Origin: Triticum aestivum | Taxonomy: Eukaryota; Streptophyta; Magnoliopsida; Poales; Poaceae | Length of the DNA stretch: 64,000 nt | Assembly: GCF_018294505.1 (NCBI RefSeq) | Contig: NC_057803.1 | Span: 687,922,678-687,986,677 of the forward strand | Direction: 5' to 3' | Shown here: positions 34,800-47,734 of the stretch, in pieces | Layout of the letters: each line of letters opens with the position of its first letter | Position numbering within the stretch: the stretch's first letter is position 1 | The notes under the pieces: generated by a model | The model's database searches: none | What the model was told of the DNA's origin: nothing | What the model saw: only the letters and a program-made list of their open reading frames with translations | Made by a program: the position numbers and the translations under genes

Positions 34800-37700
34800 T
34801 GTAACACCCTCGATGCGGCTATATCTCCCACGTGTCGAAGCATGACTTAGAGGCATAACCGCATTGAAAGCAATGTCGCAAGTGAGGTAACCTTCACAAC
34901 AACCCATGTAATGAATAAGGGAATAAGAGGTACATAGTTGGCTTACAATCGCCACTTCACACAATACATGAATACACCATTACATCATCCAGATACAATC
35001 AAGGTCCGACTACGGAACCAAAATAAAAGAAGACTACCCCAAAAGCTACACAGATCCCTGATCGTCCCAACTAGGCTCCACTACTGATCAACTGGAAATA
35101 AATGAACACAATCTTCATCGAGCTCCTCGAGCTCGGTTGCGTCACCTGCACGGTATCATCGGCACCTGCAAGCTGGTTTTGGAAATATCTGTGAGTCACG
35201 GGGACTCAACAATCTCACACCCGCTCGATCAAGACTATTTAAGCTTATAGGAAGGGAAAAGGTATGAGGTGGAGCTGCAGCAAGCGACTAGCACATAAGG
35301 TGGCTAACAAACGCAAATGAGAGCGAGAAGAGGAGGCAAAGCACGGTCGAGAAACAATGATCAAGAAGTGATCCTAGAACAACCTATGTCAAGCATAACT
35401 CCAACACTGTGTTCACTTCCCGGACTCTGCCGAGAAGAGACCATCACAGTTACACACGCGGTTGGTGCATTTTAATTAAGTTCAACTTCAGGTTCTCTAC
35501 AACCGGACATTAACAAATTCCCATCTACCCATAACCGCGGGCACGGCTTTCGAAAGTTCAATCCCTGAAGTGGTGTCCCAACTTAGCCCATCACAAGCTC
35601 TCACGGTCAATGAAGGATATTCCTTCTCCCAAGACAATCCGATCAGACTCGGCATCCCGGTTACAAGACATCCTCGACAATGGTAAAACAAGTCCAGCAA
35701 CACCGCCCGAATGTGCTGACAAATCCCGATAGGAGCTGCACATATCTTGTTCTCAGGGCACACTTAGATGAGCGCTCCATACAACTAAAACCAAACCTCG
35801 AGTTTCCCCGAGGGGGCGCTGCACAGGGCTCTAATTTGGACCAACACTCAGAGGAGCACTGGCCCAGGAGGGTTTAAATAAAGATGACCCTTGAGTCTGC
35901 AGAACCCAAGGGAAAGAAAAGGCTAGGTGGCAAATGGTAAAACCAAGGTTGGGCATTGCTGGAGGAGTTTTATTCAAGGCGAACTGTCAAGGGGTTCCCA
36001 TTATAACCCAACCGTGTAAGGAACGCAAAATCCGGGAACATAACACCGATATGAAGGAAACTAGGGCGGCAAGAGTGGAACAAAACACCAGGCATAAGGC
36101 TGAGCCTTCCACCCTTTACCAAGTATATATATGCATTAAAATAAATAAGAGATATTGTGATATCCCAACAAATATCCATGTTCCATCAAGGAACAAACTC
36201 CAATCTTCACCTGCAACTAAGAACGCTATAAGAGGGGCTGAGCAAAGCGGTAACATAGCCAAACAACGGTTTGCTAGGACAAGGTGGGTTAGAGGCTTGT
36301 GTTAACAATATGGGAGGCAAGATAAGCAAGTGGTAGGTATCATAGCATAGGCATAGCAAAAGAGTGAACATCTAGCAAGCAAAGATAGAAGTGATTTCAA
36401 GGGTATGGTCATCTTGCCTAAGATCCCGCAAGGAAGAAGGACGGGTCCGTGAAGAAGACAAACGGACGTAGTCGAACGAATCCTCACAACGCGACGTTAT
36501 CAGAACTAACCCGAAGAATCAACACAGGAAAGAAGCAAACAACATAGTAAACAATCATCACATAACATGGCATGACGCACAATCAAGTATGATGCATGTC
36601 CGGTTTAAATATGCATGGCATGGCAAAGGCACAAACAAAACTACAAGTTAAGTGGAGCTCAATATGCAACGAGTTGCATATTGACGCAACACCACATCAA
36701 TTATTTAGTTCTCTCTCGTTTAGGTACCCAACAATATTAAATGTTGTTAAACATGGCAAGAGGTGAGGCATAACAAAACTATACCATCCAAACAATTTAA
36801 ATGGGGCCGGATATAACAAACAACAAACCCGGTAAAACCCCATATGCATTAGTAATTTAAAGCAAACAACAATTTTAAACATTTAAATGTTATTATCATG
36901 ATGCGAATGACATGTGCAAGTTTTATGCAGTATTTATGGAAACGTTGATAAGAGCATATTAAGAAGCATTTGTCATCGTGGCGGAAATGAAAAGGAGTGC
37001 CACGACAACGATAACGAAACGGTGCCACGGCAACGTCCTGGTTTCCGGTAACTCGATTGAGATACCGATGCAAAGGAGAAGTGTGCAAATGCGTGCAAAA
37101 GATGGTGGGGCGCTCCCGGATTCCAGGTGTCCCACGAGACGACGGTAACAAGGCAAAAGAGGGGCAACATGCATCGACAATTCGAGCACGGAGCAAGCAC
37201 GAGCATCTCATGCATCACACATGCATTAGTTCATGGGCGATCGTCTCGGCGGTTATACCTTTGAAGCGTGCATTATCGGAGTGGTTCGAGTCGGCGCAGA
37301 GGAAGAAGTGGAAGTAGACATTCTTGGACGTCGAGGGAAGTAGTGGTTCATGCGAGGGTAGTCGAAGTAGTCGTCCTATCGTTCATCGGCGATGGTAGTC
37401 GTTCACGTTCTTAGTCGCACAATTTTCCGTAGATGTTCAGGGTCACGGCGAGGAACTTGACGTCCACGGAGGCTTCGAGGGTCGACGGTAGTGGTACTCG
37501 TGACGGTAGTGGAACTTGACGTGGTATGGTCCATCGGTCTTCATGACGGTAGACGTACATGCTCCGGTGATCGGGGTCGGTAGAGGTACTCACGGCGATA
37601 GGGGAAGTAGTGGTACACATCTCGTGTTTGTGCTACATGGTTCATCGGCGATGGTAGATGTACACGGCAAAAGTAGTGGTACTATGCGTAAAATGTCATG

Positions 37701-39204
37701 GTTCTTGGGGTCTTTGGACTTGCCGGTCTCGGTTCTTGCGATGGTAGTGAGTCTCGTATCAACGTACAGTAGTTGTACTTGACGGTTTCACATTGGTCGT
37801 AGAGGTCCACATATCGTAGACGTCCGGGGTCAACATTAGTGGAACTTGGCGCACCCAAGTGCCATCAGCTTCTTGGCATTCCGAAACGAAGACTGCAAGG
37901 GGCCTCGAGGTGGTGGTGGTGCAGCTCTACATCACATAGGAGGAAGATCTTGGGCATGAGGCGTCCATGGTGGCCAGAGCTGAGGTGGATGACGAAGTAG
38001 CGGTCCCGCGGTTGAAGACGAACGACGACGATGCGGGTAACAGGGGAGGTCAAAGGGCGCGGCGGTGCCGAACTTGACGAATTCTGGCGAGGCCGGCAGG
38101 GGCGCAGCGTTGGAGGGGCGGAGGCCAGCTTGCTGATGAGGCGGCCATGCCTCAGCAGGGGCCGGCATGAGGTGCAGCAGCAAGCATAGCCACAGCTACA
38201 GCGAGGCAGCGGCGCCATGGTGGGCTCGCGGTGGAGGCAGGGAAAGAGCCGCGCGGGGGAGGAGCTGGTGGCGCTAGAAGAGTAGCAACAGAGCAGCTCA
38301 CGAGCGGAGGCTGCTGCTCGTCGGAGTTGATGTCCAGCGCGGCGGCAAAGACTTGCGGGCATCCATGGCGGGGCAAGGCAGGGGTGCTCATTGGAGGAGC
38401 TCAGGATGGGGATCGGGAACGAGGAGGAGAATGAATCGGGCGCGGGGCTCTTGCGGTGCCCTTCCCTCGATGCGTGTCTGGCCGCGCCAGGAGGAAGGAG
38501 GGGTTCGAGAGTGGGAGGTGAGATGGGATCGAGCCAAGGCTCTCCCTGGCGGCGCGAGGGCAGAGCAGAGGGAGGATGAGATCGGGTAGGATTTGGAGGA
38601 GTTAGGTGGGTCAGTGCTGGATGGGCCTATAGGCCGACTGAGCTAATGGGCCGGTTGGGTGGACGAGGCCCAGGTAGCTGCTGCTGCTGCTTTTCTATTT
38701 CTTCAGACAGAAAAACAATTAGCAAAGAGCAGGAAAAAAGGAGAGGAGCTAGAGAAATATAAAAATATACTCGTGATCCTGAAAATGTGCTCGATTTAAC
38801 AAAATTGGTTTGGAGATTTTTAAAGGAAGTAAAAATATTTCAAGTTTGAATTAAATTCAAACTTGAACCATTTTAAACCCTAACCAAAACAATTTCAATA
38901 GAGATGAAATTTGACATAGAGGCTAGGTGCATGGTGTTAGAATATTGAGGCAACGATGAACATTAAAAGAGAAGGGAGCGTGACACTTGCCAAAAGAAGG
39001 AAGTAGAGGGAAGGAGAAGGTGATGAAGCAAGATTTATGCATGGAACAAGCAAAAACTTAATATGTATGAAAAACACACAATGCACATGATGACATGATG
39101 AAATGCAACATGATGCAATGACGAATGCAAAGAACCAAACAAATCACATGACGAAACCCGGAAACCATAGGAGGCATCTGAAGCCCCTGTCTTGGGGCGT
39201 TACA
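34800..39204 (-). repeat. LARD LTR copy 2, complete
   Basis: 4,405 bp, plus-strand ends TGTAACACCCTCG and GGGCGTTACA. It contains a GTAGTGGTA-like simple-sequence tract at 37330-37800, GC-rich 37950-38600, and a near-palindrome CAAGTTTGAATTAAATTC... at about 38840-38864. Predicted proteins in its GC-rich part are shadows. Confidence 0.92.
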
Positions 39205-39386
39205 ACACTCCACCACTACGAGAGGATCTCGTCCCGAGATCTAGGATGGCACCGGAGGGAAAAGGAAGAGGAAGATAAGAGGTAAAACTAAGTTGCTTCT
39301 TTGACAAACGAGTGAAACCAAAGAACCTTTAGAGGTTGAACAAATTTGAAAGAAAGAATACAAAGAAGATGAATAAAGTTGAGAAC
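39205..39386 (-). other. LARD internal domain, copy 2, 3' end
   Basis: 182 bp, matching 22891-23072, ending in TSD AGAAC (39382-39386). Confidence 0.75.
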
Positions 39387-40960
39387 TGATACGTCTCCAA
39401 AGTATCTATAATTTTTGATTGCTCTATGCTATATTATCTACTGTTTTGGACTATATTGGGCTTTATTTTCCACTTTTATGTTATTTTTGGGACTAACCTA
39501 TTAACCGGAGGCCCAGCCCAGAATTGCTGTTTTTTTTGCCTATTTCAGTGTTTCGAAGAAACAGAATATCAAATGGAGTCCAAACAGAAAAAATCCTTTT
39601 TGGAACGTGATTTTCTTCTCGGATAAGAACCAGGAGACTTGGACCCTACTCCAAGAAGTACCGGAGGCGGTCACGAGGGTAGGGGGCGTGCCCCCCCAAC
39701 AGGGCGCGCCCCCTGCCTCATGGGCCCCTCAGTGCTCCACCGACGTACTCCTTCCTCCTATATATACATACCTACCCCCAAGCGAACAGAACAGGAGCCA
39801 AAAACCTAATTCCACCGCCGCAACTTTCTGTATCCACGAGATCCCATCTTGGGGCCTGTTCCGAAGCTCCACCGGAGAGGGCCGTCATCACGGAGGGCTT
39901 CTACATCATCATAGCCCCTCCGATGAAGTGTGAGTAGTTTACCTCAGACCTTCGGGTCCATAGTTAGTAGCTAGATGGCTTCTTCTCTCTTTTTGGATCT
40001 CAATACAATGTTCTCCCCCTCTCTTGTGGAGATCTATTCGATGTAATCTTCTTCTTTTGCGGTGTGTTTGTTGAGACTGATGAATTGTGGGTTTATGATC
40101 AAGTCTATCTATGAACAATATTTGAATCTTCTCTCAATTCTTTTATGTATGATTGGTTATCTTTGCAAGTCTCTTCGAATTATCCGTTTGGTTTGGCCAA
40201 CTAGATTGGTAGTTCTTGCCATGGGAGAAGTGCTTAGCTTTGGGTTCGATCTTGCGGTGTTCTTTCCCAGTGACAGAAGGGGCAGCAAGACACGTATTGT
40301 ATCATTGCCATCGAGGATAACAATATGGGGTTTATTTCATATTGCATGAATTTATCTCTCTACATCAAGTCATCTTGCTTAAAGCATTACTCTGTTTTTA
40401 ACTTAATACTCTAGATGCATGCTGGATAGCGGTCGATGAGTGGAGTAATAGTAGTAGATGCAGAATCATTTCGATCTACTTGTCACGGACATGATGCCTA
40501 TATACATGATCATGCCTAGATATTCTCATAACTATGATCAATTCTGTCAATTGCTCAACAGTAATTTGTTCACCCACCGTAGAAAACTTATGCTCTCGAG
40601 AGAAGCCACTAGTGAAACCTATGGCCCCCAGGTCTATTCTCATCATATCAATCTCCATCACTTTAATCTTGTTTTGCTATTTACTTTGCTTTTACTTTTT
40701 ACTTTGCATCTTTATATCAAAAATACCAAAAATATTCTATCTATCAGATCTCACTCTCGTAAGTGACCGTGAAGGGCTTGACAACCCCTAATCGCGTTGG
40801 TTGCGGGTAGCTATCGCTTTGTGCAGGTACGAGGGACTTGAGCGTGGGCTCCTACTGGATTGGTACCTTGGTTCTCAAAAACTGAGGGAAATACTTACGC
40901 TACTCTGCTGCATCATCCCTTCCTCTTCGGGGAAAACCAACGCAAGCTCAAGACGTAGCA
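39387..40960 (+). repeat. 5' LTR of Athila-type element, copy 2
   Basis: 1,574 bp, TGATACGTCTCC...GTAGCA. It shares diagnostic bases with the copy 1 5' LTR (GAGACTGATG, TCTATCTATG, CACCGTAG). Confidence 0.93.
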
Positions 40961-40971
40961 AGAAGGATTTC

Positions 40972-40988
40972 TGGCGCCGTTGCTGGGG
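40972..40988 (+). other. tRNA-Asp-type PBS, copy 2
   Basis: TGGCGCCGTTGCTGGGG, one mismatch to the plant tRNA-Asp complement, at a different position from the mismatch in copy 1. Confidence 0.88.
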
Positions 40989-41203
40989 AGTCTACGCCAA
41001 AACTCAACATACCAAGTACCCATCACAATCCCTATCTCTCGCATTACATTATTTGCCATTTGCCTCTCGTTTTCCTCTCCCCCCATTTCACCCTTGCCGT
41101 TTTATCCGCCCTCTCTTTCTCCTTCCCCTTCTCCTTCTCCGTTTGCCTCTTTTTGTCGGCTTGCTTTTTGTTTGCTCATGTGTTAGATTGCTTGTTCGTT
41201 GCG

Positions 41204-43275
41204 ATGGCTCAAGATACTACCAAATTGTGTGACTTCACCAATACCAATAATAATGATTTCCTTAGCACTCCGATTGCTCCTCTTACCGATGTTGAATCTT
41301 GTGAAATTAATACTGCTTTGTTGAATCTTGTTATGAAAGATCAATTCGCCGGCCTTCCTAGTGAAGATGCCGCTACTCATCTGAATAGCTTCGTTGATTT
41401 ATGTGATATGCAAAAGAAAAAAGATGTCAATAATGATGTCGTTAAATTGAAGCTATTTCCTTTTTCAATTAGAGATCGTGCTAAAGCTTGGTTTTCGTCT
41501 TTGCCTAAAAATAGTATTGATTCTTGGAAAAAGTGCAAAGATGCTTTTATCTCTAAGTATTTTCCTCCCGCTAAGATCATCTCTCTTAGAAACGATATTA
41601 TGAATTTTAAGCAACTTGATCATGAACATGTTGCACAAACTTGGGAGAGAATAAAATTAATGATACGTAATTGCCCTACTCATGGTTTAAATTTGTGGAT
41701 GATTATACAAAATTTTTATGCCGGATTGAATTTTGCTTCTAGAAATCTTTTAGATTCGGCCGCGGGAGGCACTTTTATGGAAATCACTTTAGGAGATGCT
41801 ACTAAACTCCTAGATAATATTATGGTTAATTATTCTCAATGGCATACTGAAAGATCTTCTAATAAAAAAGTGCATGCGATAGAAGAAATCAATGTTTTGA
41901 GTGGAAAGATGGATGAACTTATGAAATTATTTGCTACAAGAGTGTTTCTTCTGATCCTAATGATATGCCTTGGTCTACCTTGATTGAGAATAACAATGAA
42001 TCAATGGATGTGAATTTTGTGGTAGGAATAATTTTGGTAACAACGCTTATAGAGGGAATTTTAGTCCTAGGCCATATCCTAGTAATCCTTCTAATAATTA
42101 TGAAAATTTCTACAATAACTCTTATGGAAATTACAATAAGATGCCCTCTGAATTTGAGAATAGTGTTAAAGAGTTTATGAATTCACAAAAGAAGTTTAAT
42201 GCTTTGCTTGAAGAGAAATTGCTTAAAGTTGATGATTTGGCTAGGAACGTTGATAGAATTTCTCTTGAGGTTGATTCTTTAAAGCTTAGATCTATTCCTC
42301 CGAAGCATGATATCAATGAGTCTCTCAAAGCCATGAGAATTTCCATTGATGAGTGCAAGGAAAGAACCGCTAGGATGCGTGCTTCCAAAGATGCCTTTAT
42401 TAAAGCGTGTTCTTCCAATACCTATGAAAATCAAGATGAAGATCTAAAAGTTATTGATGTATCCCCTATCAAATCTTTGTTTTCCAATATGAATCTTGAT
42501 GAAACTGAATATGATCTTCCTTTACCTAGAAGGCGTTCCAAAAATTCGGAGTATTTAGATCTTTATGATGAAATTGACGAAAGTGGGATTGAAAGAAATA
42601 AAAATTTAGATGTTGATAAACCCACTATATTGGATTTCAAGGAATTTAATTATGAAAGTTGCACTTTGATTGATTGCATTTCTTTGTTGCAATCCGTGCT
42701 AAATTCTCCGCATGCTTATAGTCAAAAGAAAGCCTTCATCGAACATATTGTTGATGCCTTGATGCAATCTTATGAAGAAAAACTTGAGTTGAAAGTCTCT
42801 ATCCCTAGAAAACTCTATGATGAGTGGGAACCAACTATCAAAATTAAAATTAAAGATCATGAGTGTTATGCTTTGTGTGATTTGGGTGCTAGTGTCTCCA
42901 CTATCCCCAAAACTTTGTGATTTGCTAGATTTCCGCGATCTTGATGATTGCTCTCTAAACTTGCATCTTGCGGATTCCACTATTAAGAAACCTATGAGAA
43001 GAATTAATGATGTTCTTATTGTTGCAAATAGGAATTATGTGCCCGTATATTTCATTGTTCTTGATATAGATTGCAATCCTTCTTGCCCTATTATTCTTGT
43101 TAGACCTTTCATTAGAACGGTTGGTGCGATTATTGATATGAAGGAAGGGAATATTGGATTGCAATTTCCATTAAAAAATGGCATGGAACACTTTCCAAGA
43201 AAGAAAATAAAATTTCCATATGAAACCATCATGAGAGACACTTATGGATTGCCTACCAAAGATGGCAATACCTAG
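41204..43275 (+). pseudogene. gag-protease of Athila-type element, copy 2
   Basis: Same product as 24857-26932. The TAG of copy 1 is absent here (GAG codon), but this copy has its own damage: a 1-nt deletion near 41937, another near 42021, and a 2-nt deletion near 42918 just after the protease active-site region CDLGASVSTIP. The two copies therefore decayed independently after the duplication. Gag 41204-41983 is open and the later parts continue in other frames. Confidence 0.88.
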
Positions 43276-46159
43276 ATCTATCCTCGCTTTTATGCCTAGC
43301 TAGGGGCGTTAAACGATAGCGCTTGTTGGGAGGCAACCCAATTTTATTTTTATTCCTTGCTTTTTGCTCCTGTTTAGTAATAAATAAATTATTTACCCTC
43401 TGTTTGGATGTGGTTTTGTGTTTTAATTAGTGTTTGTGCCAAGCTAGACCTATTGGATCTTCTTGGATGATAGTTATTTGATCTTGCTGTAATTTCCAGA
43501 AACTTTGTGTTCAGTGCCCGAATTACTAAAAATCATCAGAACGTGATAAAATAATGATTCCAATTGCTGCTGATCAATAAACACATTATCTAGGTCTTCT
43601 AATTTTGGTAGATTGTTTGGAGTGCCAGAAGTTTGCGTTAGTTACAGATTACTACAGACTGTTCTGTTTTTGACAGATTCTGTTTTTCGTGTGTTGTTTG
43701 CTTATTTTGATGAATATATGGTTAGTAAAATAGTTTATAATCCATAGAGGAGTTGGAATACAGTAGGTTTAACACCAAAATAAATAAAGAATGAGTTCAT
43801 TACAGTACCTTGAAGTTGTTTTATGTTTTCTTTCTCTAACGGAGCTCACGAGATTTCTATTGAGTTTTGTGTTGTGAAGTTTTCAAATTTTGGGTGAGTT
43901 CTTTTGATGGATTATGGAACAAGGAGTGGCAAGAGCCTAAGATTGGGGATTCCATGGCACCCCCAAGATAATCCAAGGACACCAAAAAGTCAAATCTTGG
44001 GGATGCCCCGGAAGGCATCCCCTCTTTCGTGCACTTCCATCGGTAATTTACTTGGAGCTATATTTTTATTCACCAACATGATATGTGTTTTGCTTGGAGT
44101 GTCTTGTATTATTTGCGTCTTTGTTTGTTAGTATGCCACAATCATCCTTGATGTACACACCTTTTGAGAGAGCCATACTTGAATTGAAATTTAATAGAAT
44201 ACTCTATGTGCTTCACTTAAATCTTTTGAGCTATGTAGTTTTGCTCTATGCACTTCACTTATATCTTTTGAGCGTTATAATTTTTCTCTATGTGCTTCAC
44301 TTAGATCTTTTAGAGCACGATGGTGGTTTGTTTTAAAGAAACTATTGATCTCTCATGCTTCACTTAAATTATTTTGAGAGTCTTAATAGCATGGTAATTT
44401 GCTTAATATAAATATGCTTGGTGTTCAAGATATGTGAAATTTTCTTTTGAGTGCATTGAATACTAAGAGAAGATTGAAGCATGATAATTGTTTTGAGATA
44501 TGGAGGTGATAATATTAGATTTATGCTAGTTTAGTAGTTGTGAATTTAAAGAATACTTGTGTTAAAGTTTGTGATTCCCATAGCATGCACGTATGGTGAA
44601 CCGTTATGTGATGAAGTCGGAGCATAATTTATTTATTGATTGTCTTCCTTATGAGTGGCGGTCAGGGATGAGCAATGGTCTTTTCCTACCAATCTATCCC
44701 CCTAGGAGCATGTGCGTAATACTTTGCTTTGATAACTTCTAGATTTTTGCAATAAGTATATGAGTTCTTTATGACTAATGTTGAGTCCATGGATTATATG
44801 CACTTTTTCCCATCCTTCCACCATTGCTAGCCTCTCTAATACCGCGCACCTTTCGCCGGTATCATACACCCACCATATACCTTCCTCAAAACAGCCACCA
44901 TACCTACTTATCATGGCATTTCCATAGCCATTCCGAGATATATTTCCATGCAACTTTCCACCGTTCCGTTTATTATGACACGCTCCATCATTGTCATATT
45001 GCTAGCATGATCATGTAGTTGACATCGTATTTGTGGCAAAGCCACCATTCATAATTCTTTCATACATGTCACTCTTGATTCATTGCATATCCCGGTACAC
45101 CGCTGGAGGCATTCATATAGAGTCATATTTGTTCTAAGTATCGAGTTGTAATTGTTGAGTTGTAAGAAAAATAAAAGTGTGATGATCTTGATTTTCTAGA
45201 GCATTGTCCCAAGTGAGGAAAGGATGATGGAGACTATGATTCCCCCATAAGTCTGGATGAGACTCCGGACGAAAATAAAAAAATAAAAGAGGCCAAAGAA
45301 GCCCAAATAAAAAAAGAGGCCATAAAAAAAAGGAAAGGCCCAAATAAAAAAAATAAAAAAATGAGAGAAAAAGAGAGAAGGGACAATGTTACTATCCTTT
45401 TACCACACTTGTGCTTCAAAGTAGCACCTTAATCTTCATAGTAGAGAGTCTCTCATGTTATCACTTTCATATACTAGTGGGAATCTTTCATTATAGAACT
45501 TGGCTTGTATATTCCAATGATGGGCTTCCTCAAATTGCCCTAGGTCTTCATGAGCAAGCAAGTTGGATGCACACCCACTTAGTTTCTTTTTGAGCTTTCA
45601 TATACTTATAGCTCTAGTGCATCCGTTGCATGGCAATCCCTACTCACACATTGATATCTATTGATGGGCATCTCCATAGCCCATTGATACGCCTAGTTGA
45701 TGTGAGACTATCTTCCCCTCTTTTTGTCTTCTCCACAACCACCCTTCTTTTCCACATAGTGCTATGTCCATGGCTCACGCTCATGTATTGCGTGAAGATT
45801 GAAAAAAGTTTTGAAAAAGTTAGAATATGAAACAATTGCTTGGCTTGTCATCGGGGTTGTGCATGATTCAAATACTTTGTGTGGTGAAGATAGAGCATAG
45901 CCAGACTATATGATTTTGTAGGGATAACTTTCTTTGGCCATGTTATTTTGAGAAGACATAATTACTTTATTAGTATGCTTGAAGTGTTATTATTCTTTAT
46001 GTCAATATGAACTTTTGTCTTGAATCTTTCTAATCTGAATATCCATACCACAATTAAGAAATTCTGCATTGAAATTATGCCAAGTAGCACTCCGCATCAA
46101 AAATTCTCTTTTTATCATTTACCTACTCGAGGACGAGCAAGAATTAAGCTTGGGGTGCC
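43276..46159 (+). other. Long 3' noncoding region of Athila-type element, copy 2
   Basis: Matches 26933-29817, including the hairpin (43999-44022), the 42-bp tandem repeat (units at 44203, 44245, 44287) and an A-rich stretch near 45275-45370. No gene is seen. Confidence 0.75.
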
Positions 46160-47729
46160 TGATACGTCTCCAACGTATCTATAATTTTTGATTGCTCCAT
46201 GCTATATTATCTACTGTTTTGGACTATATTGGGATTTATTTTCCACTTTTATATTATTTTTGGGACTAACCTATTAACCGGAGGCCCAGCCCAGAATTGC
46301 TGTTTTTAGCCTATTTCAGTGTTTCGAAGAAACAAAATATCAAACGGAGTCCAAACAGAAAAATCCTTTTTGGAACGTGATTTTCTTCTCGGATAAGACC
46401 CAGGAGACTTGGACCCTACTCCAAGAAGTACCAGAGGCGGTCACGAGGGTAGGGGGAGCGCCCCCCTACAGGGCGCGACCCCTGCCTCATGGGCCCCTCG
46501 GTGCTCCACCGACATACTCCTTCCTCCTATATATACCCACGTACCCCCAAACGATCAGAACAGGAGCCAAAAACCTAATTCCACCGCCACAACTTTCTGT
46601 ATACACGAGATCCCATCTTGGGGCCTGTTCCGGAGTTCCGCCGGAGAGGGCCGTCATCATGGAGGGCTTCTACATCATCATAGCCCCTCCGATGAAGTGT
46701 GAGTAGTTTACCTCAGACTTTCGGGTCCATAGTTAGTACCTAGATGGCTTCTTCTCTCTTTTTGGATCTCAATACAATGTTCTCCCCCTCTCTTGTGGAG
46801 ATCTATTCGATGTAATCTTCTTCTTTTGCGGTGTGTTTGTTGAGACCGATGAATTGTGGGTTTATGATCAAGTCTATATATGAACAATATTTGAATCTTC
46901 TCTGAATTCTTTTATGTATGATTGGTTATCTTTGCAAGTCTCTTCGAAATATCTGTTTGGTTTGGCCAACTAGATTGGTAGTTCTTGCCATGGGAGAAGT
47001 GCGTAGCTTTGGGTTCGGTCTTGCGGTGTTCTTTCCCAGTGACAGAAGGGGCAGCAAGACACGCATTGTATCGTTGCCATCGAGGATAACAAGATGGGGT
47101 TTATTTCATATTGCATGAATTTATATCTCTACATCATGTCATCTTGCTTAAAGCGTTACTCTGTTTTTAACTTAATACTCTAGATGCATGCTGGATAGCG
47201 GTCGATGAGTGGAGTAATAGTAGTAGATGTAGAATCGTTTCGATCGACTTGTCACGGACGTGATGCCTATATACATGATCATGCCTAGATATTCTCATAA
47301 CTATGCTCAATTCTGTCAATTGCTCAATAGTAATTTGTTCACCCACCATATAAAACTTATGCTCTCGAGAGAAGCCACTAGTGAAACCTATGGCCCCCGG
47401 GTCTATTCTCATCATATCAATCTCCATCACTTTAATGTTGTTTTGCTATTTACTTTGCTTTTACTCTTTACTTTGCATCTTTATATCAAAAATACCAAAA
47501 ATATTCTATCTATCAGATCTCACTCTCGTAAGTGACCGTGAAGGGCTTGACAACCCCTAATCGCGTTGGTTGCGGGTAGCTATCGCTTTGTGCAGGTACG
47601 AGGGACTTGAGCGTGGGCTCCTACTGGATTGATACCTTGGTTCTCAAAAACTGAGGGAAATACTTATGCTACTCTACTGCATCATCCCTTCCTCTTTGGG
47701 GAAAACCAACGCAAGCTCAAGACGTAGCA
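46160..47729 (+). repeat. 3' LTR of Athila-type element, copy 2
   Basis: 1,570 bp, TGATACGTCTCC...GTAGCA. It shares GAGACCGATG, TCTATATATG and CACCATA with the copy 1 3' LTR. Confidence 0.93.
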
Positions 47730-47734
47730 AGAAC

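Larger units (their letters stand above)
39387..47729 (+). mobile_element. Non-autonomous Athila-type gypsy element, array copy 2
   Basis: 8,343 bp with 5' LTR 39387-40960 and 3' LTR 46160-47729, and AGAAC on both sides (39382-39386, 47730-47734). It has the same insertion site and the same flanks as copy 1, so it arose by duplication of the surrounding LARD and not by a separate insertion. Gag-protease only. Confidence 0.92.

Noticed and set aside
39387..47729. An independent second insertion of the Athila-type element
   Set aside because: Same target base, same TSD, aligning flanks and shared diagnostic LTR bases show duplication instead.
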